DNA of 64,000 bases from Marisa cornuarietis (lineage: Eukaryota; Mollusca; Gastropoda; Architaenioglossa; Ampullariidae), in assembly GCA_004794655.1 (NCBI GenBank), contig SMMW01000585.1:12053501-12117500 (forward strand). The letters run 5' to 3'. Made by a program: the position numbers and the translations under genes. Shown here piece by piece: positions 1 through 14,800 of the stretch. Position 1 is the first letter of the stretch; each line of letters starts with the position of its first letter. Below the pieces are notes generated by a model, which did no database searches, had not been told where the DNA came from, and saw only the letters and a program-made list of their open reading frames with translations.

Positions 1-1666
1 TATGCACTGAACGAGGTCAACATCACCGACGTCAAGATTGTACATGGATATGTTTAAATTGTCAAGACCTCAGCCCATTACCGTCTCCAAGGAGTAGAGC
101 TGGGATAATTTTTTAATTAAGTGTATATGTGTACCGAAGTATGTCTGTACCAAAACGACTTACAATTTCATCCTCTTTTGTGCATGGTGATGTTTGTCGC
201 CGCGTGTCTCTAGCCTGGAAGAAGGGAATTCATCCAAAGTTTATGAAATAATGTCTTGATATGAGTTTTATCGACTCATCAGATAAAATGTGTAAAACTT
301 GACCCTTAAGATTACTTTTTTGTGTTATATTTACAGTGATAATTTATCCCAAGTCAGCGAAATTCTTGCGTACACCACAACTCTTATAAGCTGTATCCCA
401 TATTTTTCAGACGTATAGACATTATTTTCTGTGAATGGAATAACATTCTCAGAGAGACAACTTCTGCCCTTAAGTCCTTAACCATATTATATTTTGGGAT
501 TCTAATTCACTGGATTTTTTTGTGCTGTATAAAATCTGATGACAACCATTATCTTTGGGAAGACGCAGAGGCCATTTTAGCGCTTTGGAGTTGTTGAACA
601 GCTATATACTTTGTGAAATACACGAAGCAATTAGATGATTATTTTGTATGTATGTGTGCATTTTTGTTTTATTCTTCTACTATGTGTGTGCGTTAATATG
701 TCTTACAATCTGCTCCACTACTCTGCATTTATATCTGAACAAATGCTAATCAACGATACCTAGTATCCAAGCACACAGTATACAAAATCTCTACAATCAA
801 ATATACAAATAATTAGAGACTCATTTGCGTGGAAACATATTTAAAAAAAAGCTTAAAGTAAAAGAAAAACATTTTTGACTGCATATCCTAACATATGTGC
901 ATCGTAAGATACAATTTTCCAACAAAGACATGCTTTCTGGTTATAAACCAACCTTTATTTACCGTGAATAGGACAGAAATAGAAAGACAATGACAGTAAA
1001 GAAAACGGACACAGAATTTACATAACACAAATAAATAGTTCAGCATAAAAAGCTCTGGAAGATAGTACGAGCAGAAAATGTGAGTTTGGGGGTCGTGCAT
1101 GACACTGGGAGATAATAAGTTGTAGATAAAGAGACCACAATGTTGAGACTTCAGGAAAAGTCCGTCAGTCCACGGATCTTCCTACGAAGTTATTTATATC
1201 AATATCGATGTTAATAACAGAGTTGTTTGATTTCGATACTTTTTGCTTTAAAAGAGTTGGCGACACAAAACATCATAATCAGAAAAATGTTGACTATTCA
1301 CCAGAAGTTAATAAAGACGGTTTTTGTTGTCTTTGCTTGTATTGCTGTTATCAACATGGGATCTCAAGACTTGTAGACTGCTTCTGTTGCAATGTGTTAG
1401 TAAATTTTTAATATAAATACCACACGTGTTGTATGGTACTACGATTAAACAGAAAATGTTTATAGAAACCTTTGAAGAAGTACACCATACAGCTAGTAGA
1501 AGAATCTTGAGAAAATCGTGGAAGCAATTTTTGCTACATCATGGAAACAACTTTTGATATCTTGAAGAAACAATTTTGGCATCAATATTAGCAAAATCTT
1601 GGCTAATTGGCAGCTGATTCATTAATTAATAAAGTCTTTCATGTAACACAATGTGCAGACAGCCGG
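1..1666. other. 3' flank of gene A, shared with the gene B flank
   Basis: There is no recognisable coding gene here. The block aligns by eye with 21318-23236, the region downstream of gene B. It starts with a well conserved stretch (1-110 against 21318-21425) and includes a shared AATAAA-type site. It contains imperfect internal repeats around 1500-1620 built on an 'aatcttgg...caattttt' unit. It probably holds the 3' UTR of gene A plus duplicated flanking DNA. The window opens inside this block, so its left border cannot be seen. Confidence 0.7.
954..959 (-). terminator. Candidate poly(A) signal of gene A
   Basis: AATAAA on the minus strand, about 700 bases past the stop codon. The surrounding 'accaacctttattta' (plus strand) is kept at 22308-22320 behind gene B, so the site is conserved between the duplicates. 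Use as the real polyadenylation site is an inference; no transcript evidence is available. Confidence 0.35.
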
Positions 1667-4600
1667 TCAGTTTCCAAAGGTGAAGTGAGCAGGGTTCACC
1701 TGGCAGGATGCGTGGACATGCTGCACCAGTGCAGGCGAATCTAAAACGATTAGTCAAAATGATTAGTCGTGGTGTTCGGGTTCAAAAAAAGCGAAAGTCT
1801 TCTTTTTAACTAATTTGCAGACGAATACTTTAAGATCAATGAAAATTTTCTTACCAATCACCGTATTACCTTTAACATCAACAAAACAAGAATATTTGTC
1901 TACAAAACATTGTAGTACATCTAGTGTAGAGTACTTAAGAATACTTTTCTAAAAAACATTGTACTTTATTTAATACACGCTAAATAGGAACATAGTTCTA
2001 CAGATATATGTAGCATTCTTTTACAGACTACATGGGAATATTTTTCTACAAATAAGCAGTATTATTAGTATAGATTTGTCTACAGTTTGCGCCATTAGAT
2101 GTCTATACTTCACTTTTTACTGTTTCTTAGATAAACGAATCTTTCACAAAGGTGATGTAAAGTCAAAGGACAGGTCAGCAGTTAGCTGTGATGTGACATA
2201 CTTAGTGTGAAGTAAGTGTCGTGACCAGTCTCGGCACGTGCAGCCTCCACAGCGTGCTTGATGGCAAACAGGGTGGAGCTGCTCAGTACAACTGGAGGCT
2301 CACCGGCGGCTGCAAGGTAGAGAAACCAAAAGGATTGAGCATGCAATTAAAAAATGGTAAAATCAAGTATTATGATAAAGAAATAGTTTTATGAAATGTT
2401 ACGTCCGTACGTAATTAAATCAGTCAGGCCAATGTACACAAAACATTTTCATGATACTTAATTGCCTACCTTTGGATCGAAGTACCCCTAAGGGATTTGG
2501 TGCGTTTCTCAACAAGCTCACCCGGAAATCTATGGGCAGGTCTTTGGGTAACGGTGGCTTGTATTCCTGCAAAGATCAGTCTATCAGCCATATTCAGCAT
2601 TAAACTGTTTAACTTCTTCCCTTCTTTAGTTTTCGCTTGTATCTAACAGATACATTTTTTAGCTAGATGTCTTTTGTTTTTGCAGCTTAGATGTTTTTAA
2701 GTTAAGAAATCAATAAATAAATCAAAGGGCTATGTTGATATGTATATATATTCACGTAAAAGTGTGTAGTGTTATTATATTATGTATGCATGTGAATATT
2801 GTTGCATGTGCTTGCCTACCTGATGCTTTCTCTATCTCTGGAAATATAGGCGGCCAAACAAAAGCGACCTTGGCTTTGTGACTGTAGCCATGTTGCTTCC
2901 TGATTTCCCCTTTTGGTCTAAATATTACCTCTTAGTTAACGATTTTATATAGCTTTATATTGTTCTTTGTTAATAATTTTTCATGCTTTAAGCCATGCTA
3001 TTAATATTTTCTTTTTAGGTTTGTATATTACAACTTTGTAAATGACATTAAATGGTTTATATATTACTACTTGTTGATATCGCTATATAGTTTTTTTACA
3101 TTAATTTGTGAATAAGCACATATACACTACTAATTTGTTTATAATTTCACACAGTTTTTATACTACTACTTTGTGAATAACCTTATATGGTTTAGAACAA
3201 GTCATTAATACTTTTAAACATGATTTCCTATTTTCAACATTTGGTTGTTTAAAAAGTTGTTAAAGACTCACCCATGTTCCATCCGTGAGAAGGACTCCAG
3301 TTCTGGGCTCGAACTTGCTGTCCTCCAGCAGGTGACATCCCAGACCCATCATAAATCCGCCTTCTACCTGACCAATGTCTATCTCTGGACTCAGACTAAG
3401 CAGCAGATTCAAATATTTGTTAGTTTACCCTGCAATAGGTATGCAAAATGAACATATCTTCCAATTTTCCATACAAGACTTTCTGAAAAATTAAGTCTCC
3501 CCGTTTTGTATCATAATGTAGCTCTAAGTAATCATTAATAATAATAACTCTGTTACAAACAGACAGCATCGTAAGGATGTGGACTCTGACCTTTCCCCAC
3601 AGTCGTACAAGAGGTCCACGCGGTTGATCTGTGACTGGCCTGTCAGGACATCAAGTTCAGCCTCCGCCACGGCAGCTCCGTACACGTTGTAACGTTCGGG
3701 GAACTGGCTGAATGGGTTGGTGCTGCAGCACAGAAAGACTAGTGAAAATATCGTTTTTACATTTTACATTATGTCATAGGACACCTGTATTTCTGTCTTA
3801 TATAGCTTTACTTTTACGCAAAGCAGGTACTAATTATCGCATCAGTACCTGTATATGGACTTAAAAGACAGCCAAAGAATTTGTAAAAACTAGTAAATAT
3901 GTGTGTCTAGGTCAAGAAAAGACTTCCTTCTATGCATACTGTATTTTCTTTTTTGCATCCGTTATTGACCTTTTATTAAGAGGTTATTATTATTTATATT
4001 ATATATATAGATATACAATATTTACTAGGCGTGCGCTGAAAGATCGATTCCACTACGGAAACATTCGCTAACAATGTCCTTCCAAGGCGCTGTAGGCATC
4101 TTCATCTGTACTGGCGCCATGTTTGCCTTAAGTCTCTGACAGCACTGGATGACTCCCTGTAGGGATATAATGCAGTAACAATCACTGGATAACTGTATAT
4201 GGTCAGAAAATACAATAATATTCAGTAGATAATAAAATTATGGCAATAACTGATAACATATCGTGGGTAAATAGATCACTGGATTGCTCTCTGCGCTCAA
4301 TTAAAAATCCTCAGCAATTCAAGAAGGAACAACATCAGACAAGTCAGAGAACAGGCCATGAAGTTACACTTCAGTCAGACATAACGCATGCACTAGGCAT
4401 ACTTTTGTGAACATTCACACATGTCCAGACGTTTACCTGTCTCTCGAGCTCACGCAAACACCTACGCACACGCACTCTTAGCAAACTCTTGTTCAAGTTC
4501 GTATCGTATTCGTTCAGAGGCGGTAAAATCAAGTAGGCCACCAAGCTTAAAAGCTGATCCGTTTTTCATTTAAAGTTGTGTTTGCGGCAGACCTATCAGC

Positions 4601-7600
4601 TGACCCCAACAACACAACGCTCCTTGTATGCAGCAGGTTTCTCCATCTTTGTAAGCCGACTCATATTTAGGATGCACGTTTGCCAGCCGGCTCCCTGTTG
4701 CCCACCGTTCTCACATCCCCTGCGCTACATCGTATTTGTGTGTTCTCTCACGTCTTATTCGTGTTGAAATTGTTGTTGGTGTGTGTTTTTGACGTGTCTT
4801 CTGTCATGCATTTGAAATGTGGTGTCCTTTCGATCCGTATCGGTGGCTTCGATTGTATTTCGATGGAAAGAATTTGTGATCGACACACTTCATTTGACGA
4901 TGGCTTCAGCTCCTTTTGACCTCTGTTGATCAGCAGACTTTGGCCTGTGTTCCACTGTGACTTGGACCGTCTGTTGGATGTGGCGCTTGGTGCTTCACCT
5001 ACTATGGACGTGTCTTCCTGCTTGTTTGTTGAGGACTGAAGAATGTTGTTTATGCTGTATGTACACGCTACCCACTGGCATGGAGTACACAGCCTGCTAC
5101 AACCTACATTACATTTGTTGTCAGCTTATTTAGACTCGACATCACATGCTGTGAAGCGCCTTGAGCTTGTCTGACAGGCAGGGGCAGGCCGCTATGTCAG
5201 CCAACTTTTATTTTATATACAACTGAGAACCCACGCTTCTCAGACGCGCTTTGTCTGCGGGTTTTTGTGTCTTCCTGTGATTTTCCGCTTTCCGTTTGTT
5301 TTTGGACTGTGTTTGTGTGTGTCTGATGTAAATGTTGCGTCCTTCTTACATTGAGCATTAGCATTTCTCTTTTTTAAAGCTCATTGAGCCTTCTGCTAAC
5401 TAAAGAAGTGCGCTATGTAGATACACCTTAGTAGTAGTAGTTTTACAGAATGTTTACAGAATTTCCAGTATTCTTTTAGTGTTTTTGCTTTTAGTCTTCG
5501 CTCTTATGAAATCCAGTGAACAACTCATGGTCCAGCTCTTTCTGAGAATTTTTATAATTCCTGGTATGCATCACAGTCGAGAGTGTGTCTAAAGGTTTAA
5601 ATTTGACTATTTGTTACGTATTCACACTCTGGAACTTCAGACATTTGATAAATTGTCAATGTCCCTAAATATAAAAACAAAGAGAAAAAAAATTCAAAAA
5701 GGAAGGACTTAAACTATAACAATGCAGAAACTGACCATGCAGCACAGTTCGCTGCCTATGGATCCTGCAGTCATGGTTGAGTTGGCATTGGCACACGAAG
5801 AGTTCTTTTTGACTCGGATTGCCGACATTGGTACATTCAGCTCAAAGGCGCACACCTGCGCTACCTATAGACAAAGATATACTATAAGTCGCAGAACGAC
5901 ATCGAAATGGCTTTATTTTATGGTGTAATTAGACCGAACGATGTCCAAATATGGTTTCCTACAGGGCACAATGTTCTAAGGCCGCAGCTGCACTGAAAGA
6001 TGTAGAGTCGGGGGCTAATGACAAAAAGAGGACGAACAGTGCTGCAGGTACCAACTCATGGATTTCTATAAATTGAAATCATTTTTCATGATATTGTATT
6101 AGAAGCAAAATAAATAAATGTTTTAACTGAGCAACTGCAATTTTAGAATGGTCCGTCTTATGCAAGTTTCAAGAATGTTTGCTTTTCCTCTTACAGGACA
6201 ATGTTGTCATGTTAAGATGCATTTTATAAAATATTGCACAGAAGGTGAAACATATGATGTGCTTGCCTTTGTATTGATTCCCTGTCCCATGTCGATGCCG
6301 CCATGTTCGATTGCAATAGAGCCATCAGAGTTATAGATGGCCACAAGCACACTGTAATTTCCATCTGACCAGGCCATTCCATATCTTGTAGGAACCAGAG
6401 AAATGCCACGTTTTCTCCAACGGTTTGCCTGAAACAAAGTAAGCCGAGTGTGTAAAAATACTGGGGCGCTGTCACACAGACTGCCTACAACTAGTATCAA
6501 ATTATATCAATCAGTAGCCATATAAATAATTAAAACCTTAAAAGTTAGGAAAAGTGTTAATTTATTTTTCTGCCTTTTACCTGATTAAACTCCGCCACCT
6601 GGTGCTTTCGGGTTTCAAAATCAGAAGATGTTTCTAGCTGGGAAACAATCTCTCCAATGTTGCAGTAGTCCAGCCTTGTACCTTTTAGAGAAAACTGGTA
6701 TGGACAAAGAATTGGTAGGCATTTTAAGTGTCAGCGTCTTGTTCTTCTAAAAGGGCATTTCAATTCTTGCTGAGTGCTAGCGAGAACTTATTGGCGGCTA
6801 TACGTGATTATTTTTTTCAGATTAAATTAATCACGTTAGTTATTTAATAAGATACGAGAAAATACATACGCTACATGTCTCAGACTGATAATACACTAGA
6901 ATCAAGGTCTCAAAACAAGTTTGGCACTTGAGACAAGTAAAAGTAAGTTTACTTAAACATGTAGTATTTTCCTGTTTGTCTCTTTTTCTGTATCTGTTAT
7001 CAATTAAATTTTCAGCGCTGTAAGAGGGACACAGGGTGGGGGGGGGGAAGTACCACAGTGTCAGCTCACCTTCACTGGAAATGATAGGCAAACCGCGCCA
7101 CCCTTTTGATTTGGTCCAGGAGCACACTGAACGCTAACAAACTCTAGAAAATGTTGATATGTGCGTATAGCAACCGGTAGCTTTTCTGGATTCTTCTATA
7201 AATGCTATTTATAGAGAGCGTGGGATGATGCACAAAATATTACATCGCGGAAGGTTGCTGTTGTTTTGTCACCATTTTCAGGTTGTTTCACTTCAAAATT
7301 ACCAACAGGGTTGCTATTTCGCAAGTGTGTTACTGTTGATATCGCCAGCGTGTGTCTTTGTGTGCGCGCGCACGCAAGAACGAGAACGAGACTGTTGATG
7401 TTGTTAGTGTGCTGATATATTTTTTTTCTCGATTTTGTTCTATTGTCTAGCAACGTCAGCGAATCCTGCTACATTTTCAATAAATACTTTTCATTTTACT
7501 TACTTTTTATTTTGTAATGATTGAGTAAAGCTCAGAGCAAAACCTGTTTCCCCAAATCTTAGTGACATCCGTTTTTGAGAAACGTGCTCGCCTGTAACAT

Positions 7601-10600
7601 TCGTAGGTTTTCTGCAAATGTCTTCTGATGGATTTCTAGATAACAGAATGAGGCATTTCATTACCTCTCCTTTCTGGTAGAAATTGATTTTTCGGATTTC
7701 TGTGGGGTCCTTGTTGAGGACTTTCGCAATATGCTCCATCACTGTCTCCATCATGAACTGAGATGGCAGGGCATCTTCGTCGGCAGAAGTGTTCCAATCA
7801 CAAGAATATCAATTATCATACAAAATATCAGCATAGTTTTTTTGTAAATATTATTTCGTGTTGTAGATATCTTAAGCTATATAACACTTACAGTCAGTCT
7901 AAAATAAAAGTGGTTCATAGAGCTGTAAGTCCAAACATTGCACGATCCTATGAAGAAGATTGTTACAAAATCACTTTGCATTCCGCTTTTCCATGTATGT
8001 CGTACAAATAATATTTAATAATTTAATTTTCTAAGTGCATAAGGATATAGATTTGCCAGATTTTATTGAAACAAAACTAAACTTAAGTAATAGAGGTACT
8101 AGAATAGAAACAGAAAGAGTAGAAATTTGTTATATTCTTCGTCTTCCTACCTGGCGCCCGGCAGGCTGTGTTGGTTGGTTTGTTTGTTTTCACAGAGACT
8201 GTTGTAAGGTTCCAGTTTGGACAAAAATACACTAGAAAAAAGTAATAGGATTTATTACATAATGCAGGTTATATAAGCAGAAAGAAATATTTTACACCAC
8301 ACACAGCATTCAAGGGTATAAGAGATCAAAGTTCACGACCTGAGAACTAAAACTTTTTCTTGCAGATGTTTGCTCCTATCATGTTCTTGCCAGTAGTGTT
8401 TGCAGTCTACTCAGCTGTAATGCTCATAAAAATATATCACCATTGTCGATGAAGATGGGAACGTAAAATGATCCCGTTTCAGCATCATTGTAGCCACAGT
8501 CACAATAGTAAGTGAATTTGATTCCATTGAGCTTTCCTTCCTCGGTGAAGCCCACCTGACAAGCACAAAGAAATCAAAATAAATCCGCGCAAGGACACTA
8601 GTAGATGCTGATACACCTGATAAAGATTATTATCACAACATCACCTTCACAACACCGACGTTGGCACCACCACTACGACATCGGCAACACTAATAAAGTG
8701 CCATGAGCGCAGACGTAAAGGCAGGAAGGCTATTGCTTAGTTTTCTTTATTAGTAATCTATATGTGTGTGTGTGTGTTTCTATATCAAAAACATGTATTT
8801 TTCTCCGAATTTACGATACTTTGGGGATTGTTGTCAGGACTGGAACGGATTAATTATATTTTAGTTATTTTAAATGAGAATAATTCGTTTGAGATTCGAG
8901 CTGATTGAGTAACGAGCTCGTCACGGAACGAATTAAACAAGCATCTCAAGGTACCACTGTAAAATCGTTTAGAAGAAAATTCACTTTTAGTAACCTGGAT
9001 TACACTCTCCAGGTTAACCCATGCTTTTCGTGTATGAAGATGACAGTCGCTGACTAAGCAATGTAGTTTCAGTAACATTTCGTTTGTGAAGTATAAAAAA
9101 AAACTAAAGACGAGACAGCGGACAACATGGGAAGCTTGCAGTGAACACGACTCACCTCGTAATCGCCAACACACGGAAGACGTTTCCCCAGCGATTTCAT
9201 GTTTGTGTGGAGGTCCATCACCATCCGTACCGGCCTACGGGAGTGAAGACAAAATATCGACATTATTCACATGAAACAGTCTAACTAACCGCAAGTCGTG
9301 AAGAAAACATAAAAGGCTCAGATATGTTGCTATAGCATTCTATTAGGCATTTAAGTTTTCTTAACTACGGTTTTCTTTCAGTAATTTAAGGATAATGAAA
9401 AATAGGAAATATGTTTGGTTACTAATAGAAAGGATGTCAATTTATGTGTGGACGCTTATAATTATATCAGTAGTGTATCTCTACTCGTTATTTACCTTTG
9501 CATTATATAGGCGGCCAAGGCGCATGCCCCAGAGACCATTCCATTACGACTGATCTTCCCTCCGAAGGCGCCACCTATGCGTTCAACCTCCAGGTTCACA
9601 CTAGAATGAGTCAAGCGAGACAACTCTAGAATGCTAGATGTTAAGACTCAGTTTTTTCTCTTAGTTTACTAAAGCCATTAAGAGACCTAAACTCGTTACG
9701 CTCAAAACCAGAAAAATGTGTCCAGTCTAGGAGAAATCCTCGAGGACGTATGTTGGCTTCTCGATCCGTCAGCTTTTGCTTTATTTAAGACCTATTTAAA
9801 ACTACAAAGAAACAGTCACCTGTGAACTGGAACAACGATGAGTAAAGATGAAGCGTTTTCATAGTAAATGACCCCTAACCTGCTCACTGGGATGTTGAGG
9901 GCTTCCGCCACAACCTTTACGGTCCCGTCAACCCATTGGGTTGTCGCCCGCACGTCCATTCCGCCCGTGTCGTTGGGGGCACACCTGCTACTCTGTGATT
10001 CCAGGTAGAAGTGGTACTGGTCTCCTACGTCTACAGACCCAGTCAGGCGGCGAGGAGATTGGGCTATGGCCACTGGGAAATACAGAATGTTAATCTAATG
10101 AGGCCGTTTCATATTGGCAGTCCAATTTTTTAAAAAGAATTTATCGTTTTACTCTATTAGTATACGAGTTTCGCTCTTTTTTTAGCGTCTTAACAAGTTT
10201 TAATTAGTATAAAACTGATCTGGCTTCATTGAAGCTATGTCATGAAAATAAACTTTTCATACTGCTCAAGTGAAATAAATGGCTTACTCCTCTTAATATT
10301 ATCGTAGTTATTTTTTGTACATGTTAATTCTTTAGAAGCCAATTTAGTATAAAGTTTAATAAACATTGTATTTTAAGAAGTCAATTACATCCGTAAGTTT
10401 TTATGCAAGTTGATGCGAAGGTTAGGAAATAAAATGCGTAAAGAATGCAAGTTTCAAGACTTACAATCTGGGTCACCTCTGATGACAGGATCCATCTGAT
10501 TGGGAAAGAATGATATCTGGTTGATGGCAGTCCTGATGTCCACCAACGGCTGCTGAACATTAGTGTACGTCACACTGACCATGGAGGCAGCTGTACTTGC

Positions 10601-11844
10601 CATTTGAGGATCATCTGCAGTAGAAAGGGCTTTGAAACTTCACTCAAAAGTGATGTCTAAACAATTTAAGTGCCTCGTACTAAAACAAGTGAGTGAGACA
10701 TTCATGTTTTCCGTTTTCATTGAAGATATAATTTTGTAATTTCTGATCCCAAATTACGTCCAAACCTCAGCCTTACTAGTCTACTACGTGATTTAATAGT
10801 AGTTATTGGTTTTAGATAAATGCTAGATAAATGATAATCGTTTCGTAACAACACCTGCAACGATGATGCCAATGGGTTGACCAGCATACTCCACGCGACC
10901 GCTGGAGAGAATCTGACAAAAAATGGATATAGTTTCACAACCCACTGCTTTAATAAGATTATTTCAGAAATACAATTTTCAGAGTAAAGAATTCCAGAAA
11001 AAGCTATTGGCTACTCGATTACGAGAAGAATTTATCAGCGCTTCACTTGTTAATAATGTTATTTTTCGTGTTGTATTTACTGTCATCATCTTTGTCTTCC
11101 GTGTGTATATATATATATATATATATCACAATTCTATCCCCCCACTAAAAAAAAGAAAATGTTCAGTCTGGTTACCTAAGTTTCAATTTATTAATTTCTA
11201 TTATATATATATATATATGATCTGTATATACCTCTTCTGGGATCTCACCAAAAAGATTAAAATTATTTTTTCCACCAGCTGGAAAGTCGGACGCTTGGAT
11301 AAACTTGTACACCCCTGGTAAAGACTGAAAAAATACGCTAAAATATAAAAGTACTCTCTTCAAGATGTTTGACTAATTTAGTGATAAGATTCTGCAGATC
11401 ACTGCTCATAAATATCAATAAATCTCACGTCCACGAAAACATAAAAAGCAGTGTAGTATTTACTTTCACGAAACATTATTAATCCAAGTGAAATAGAGAC
11501 TACAATAGTTAAAAATATAGAAATATTTTTAGATGGCAAAAATTCAAGGGTCTAAGGACAAGCACTATGTTATTCCTTTCTTCCCTATGCATAAAATCGG
11601 ATGACTATTAAACACATCTCAATCAGACCTAAACATAACTGAGAATGTCGACGTCAGTATATGCAAATAATGGAAATTTTGACTTTAATTCCAAGCAGTT
11701 ATTCTTTCGACGCCAACGTACCAGCGCCATCTGGGCGTCAATGGAGGCGATATCAGCGTTTCCTTCTTTGCTGATAACAAAGGCAGCGTGCAGCTCGTTT
11801 GGCTCCAATGGGATGTCATCAAGGTATCGAACCATCCCAGAAAC
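1667..11844 (-). CDS. Gene A exons 16-34: molybdopterin (Moco) domain
   Basis: Exons: 16, 11722-11844; 17, 11232-11324; 18, 10855-10912; 19, 10465-10614; 20, 9820-10072 (or 9880-10072 with the upstream donor); 21, 9496-9600; 22, 9156-9234; 23, 8441-8555; 24, 8151-8231; 25, 7665-7774; 26, 6581-6694; 27, 6267-6428; 28, 5736-5864; 29, 4026-4156; 30, 3591-3722; 31, 3272-3395; 32, 2470-2566; 33, 2202-2309; 34, 1667-1740. Catalytic and cofactor motifs are GDQYHFYLE (exon 20), GGAFGGKI (21), NTACRAPG (24), EHGGIDMGQG (27), DIGQVEGG (31) and AAGEPP with the base glutamate (33). Exon 29 ends in a split codon TA|C, so the apparent TAG there is not a stop. Exon 27 uses a GC donor. Confidence 0.92.
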
Positions 11845-14800
11845 CTGAGTACATTGCTTGATAATGTGATATCTACTTGTTCTCCAAACTTGCATTTACA
11901 TAGTGAATGGAAAAGTCTGGAATAATGATTATGCAGCCAAATGGGGATGGGAGGTTTGGGATAAGAAATTAATTCTAAAAATGGCATTGATGTTAGACGA
12001 ATTAAATTGTGAAAGCAAATTTGTTAAAATCTGCTATTGTCTGTGTTTGGAAAAAAAACCAGTTTACCAGGTAATCCGCGTCAATGGATGTCATTGGCTC
12101 GTTGAGGGGCCACTCCTCCCTGCGAGTGTCGTACGAGTGACTTGCTGACGACACGGGGCGCACCAGACTGGCGCCGCCACTGCGGTACCTCTGAGCCACC
12201 TTGTCTCCACACACCTCAAGCACGTACTAGAAACAAGAAAGTTTTATCTAATATACATAATGTAAATAATATAAATGCTCACAATGAGAAGAAAACATTT
12301 GTAACGTAGTTATTAGATCTGAAAAAAATTGAGCCATATTTATCTGGAGACTTTGAAACTTGTGAAAACAAATTTTAAAAACTTGTGTAAACTTTTAATA
12401 ATCGTCTTTGGAGAACTATTGGGCGAAGTTGTTTAAGATGTCATCAGACTGCAATGTTGAAGGTTAGCTACCCGGGAGCTGTTTTAACAGATTTCAGGGA
12501 GATGATGTGGTATACACTCTGTTGCCGAGACGGTCCTTTTTTTGCCTGAACCTGAGCCTTAAGAACAGTAGAAATTAGAAGAGTATTAAAAGTTAAGAAA
12601 ACTAAGAATAGCGTACCTTGTAGAAAAGTGACGCTGCAACACTTCGGCGATAGTCAGCACTGGCCAGTAGAGGGTCGCTGGCAGGGGTCAGCTCAATGTT
12701 TAGCAAGTTAAAGCAGTCTGAAAGAAGAAGACCTTCAACGTCAAGCGAAAAGAAAACAACAAAAACAAAAAAAAAAACTTTGAAAGACAAACGTTCGATG
12801 TGACAGAAAGCTGGTTCACGAAAGTACAAACTACGCAAAGAGTCTCAACATACTACTTCATCATGTCATATCTGCTCCTTCATAATTCCCCAAATTCCCA
12901 ATTTCTTGTAGCCAAAGATGAAGTCTTCAAAGTAGGTAAATCCACATTCTATTGTGAGTTATTCAAGTCCAGTCTTTAAATTCTCCACTGAACTCTGACA
13001 ATATTGTTTATTTTACTAAACGTCTGAACTGTGAGCACATTTCTTTATTATGGTTTCATTGGTTACTGGCTTACAAAAATTCGTTATTACTAATACTCAC
13101 CTCTCAGAACTTGGTGATCACCCAGCTGCTTTCCTTCCAGAAAAGCCTCTGTATTTTCAGCACGGTTCTATCGACAAATAATATTTCGTATTGACTCCAG
13201 CTACTGTTTTAACCAGAAGTAACTTTATTCGTGTATCTAGGCAATTGCAAGCTGGTCACAGAATTCGTAGCAGATGAAATACTTGTCAGTTTACTGTCTA
13301 CAGGTGTACCCTGGTTTAGATATTTTAGTTTAAAAAAAATGACTAAACAGGGTCTCGGTCAATGGTGTTCTTTTAGAGGGGTTGAAAGAGTGATTTTTAT
13401 AAACTGAAGTTAAGTCAAAACTAGCTGTTGGAAAAAATCCCGGTAACAGATTGTCAGTGTGTAATAATGTTTTTTTCTACATACTACTAACTAGCAATAT
13501 CAAAATGTCTCAAGTGTATGCTTTGAAACAATGACTGTGTGGTTGAATGTTATTTGAAATACAGAATTGTTTATCTTGATAGAATAAGTAGGAGGCTTTA
13601 GTCTGTATCATAGAAAGGTCACGTCTTTGCTAGTATTCTCTATTTCGCGATGGCATAAGTCCACGTATTAGACTCGCTGATTACTAATTTTAATACAAAG
13701 TACTTTCAGTTTCTTTGCAAAACTCGTGTATCTAACCTCAAGCACTCCATTTATCTTGAAATCCCAGTGCAAGCTACTATACTGAAGATATTATAATGAT
13801 TAAGCTTTTGAAACGGACCAGAGTGCCGCTGATGCCCTGCACAACGATAGTTGGCCTTTGAAGCACCGTGAAGTTATTGGTCTTGTCCAGCTTCATGTTG
13901 AACCCTGCTATCACGTGACCATGGTCAGCCTGTGTACGAGGATAAAGAACCACATGTAAATAATACTAGTCGTTAGCTTTTTGTAAGGAAAGTAGAATGC
14001 TGTAGAGTGTAGAACATCAGTTGCAAACAATAAATAAGGTGCTTGAACAGCTTTGTAAATAAAGAAAAAAAAAAGAGGTTTACCTGCAGTCGCTGTGAAA
14101 CACGGTAAAGTCGGATGTAGTTGTTGGTGTCGGTGTAGGTTGGGAGTAAGGCTGCCTCGATGACCTTGCCCTGCATGTCAAGGCTAAGAAATTCTTTCAA
14201 GGTGCACTGGCTTCTGTTTCCGGTTTCATCGCCTGAAGCCAAACGAGAGTAAAATCCAATTATCATCAAACGGTCATTGGAATTCTTTCTCAAGCTTTAT
14301 ATTTAGAAGAATAGTTTATTGAAAGCGTCTCAGATCTTGTTTAATTGAATTTAAAACGCACCAATCAAAAGTCTGGTTCCAACGACCTCCAGCATGGTAA
14401 AGATGTCGGAAAGGAACTCAGGGTGCTTGTGTTTTAGCATGAGGTTGCCTGCCCATGACCCAATCTGCGACAGAGACAATCACGAGTTATTACAATTTAA
14501 CGATACAGATAAGAAAAAGGGCAACAACCTATTCCAAACTTTGTATTAATAAATTATTGCTCATCATTTATACACCAAAGCCAGACGCAAATCACAATAA
14601 AAAGATTTACTGATTTATTGATAAAATGATCTTCTTTGTTCAAAACTTTAGGATAATTTTGCCACCAGAGAGAGCATTTTGAAACCAAGCATAACAGTCT
14701 GATCTCCAAACGTTTACGGATATCGTTGTTCACAAGTCAAGCTCTCGCTGACACGTGACACGTACGTTCCTGACGCCATTGTTGGCCACTTTCTTGATGT

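Noticed and set aside
4020..4032. In-frame TAG at the end of gene A exon 29, suggesting a pseudogene
   Set aside because: The donor GTAAAT splits the codon after TA; the first base of exon 30 makes it TAC. Genes B and C use TT|C in the same way.
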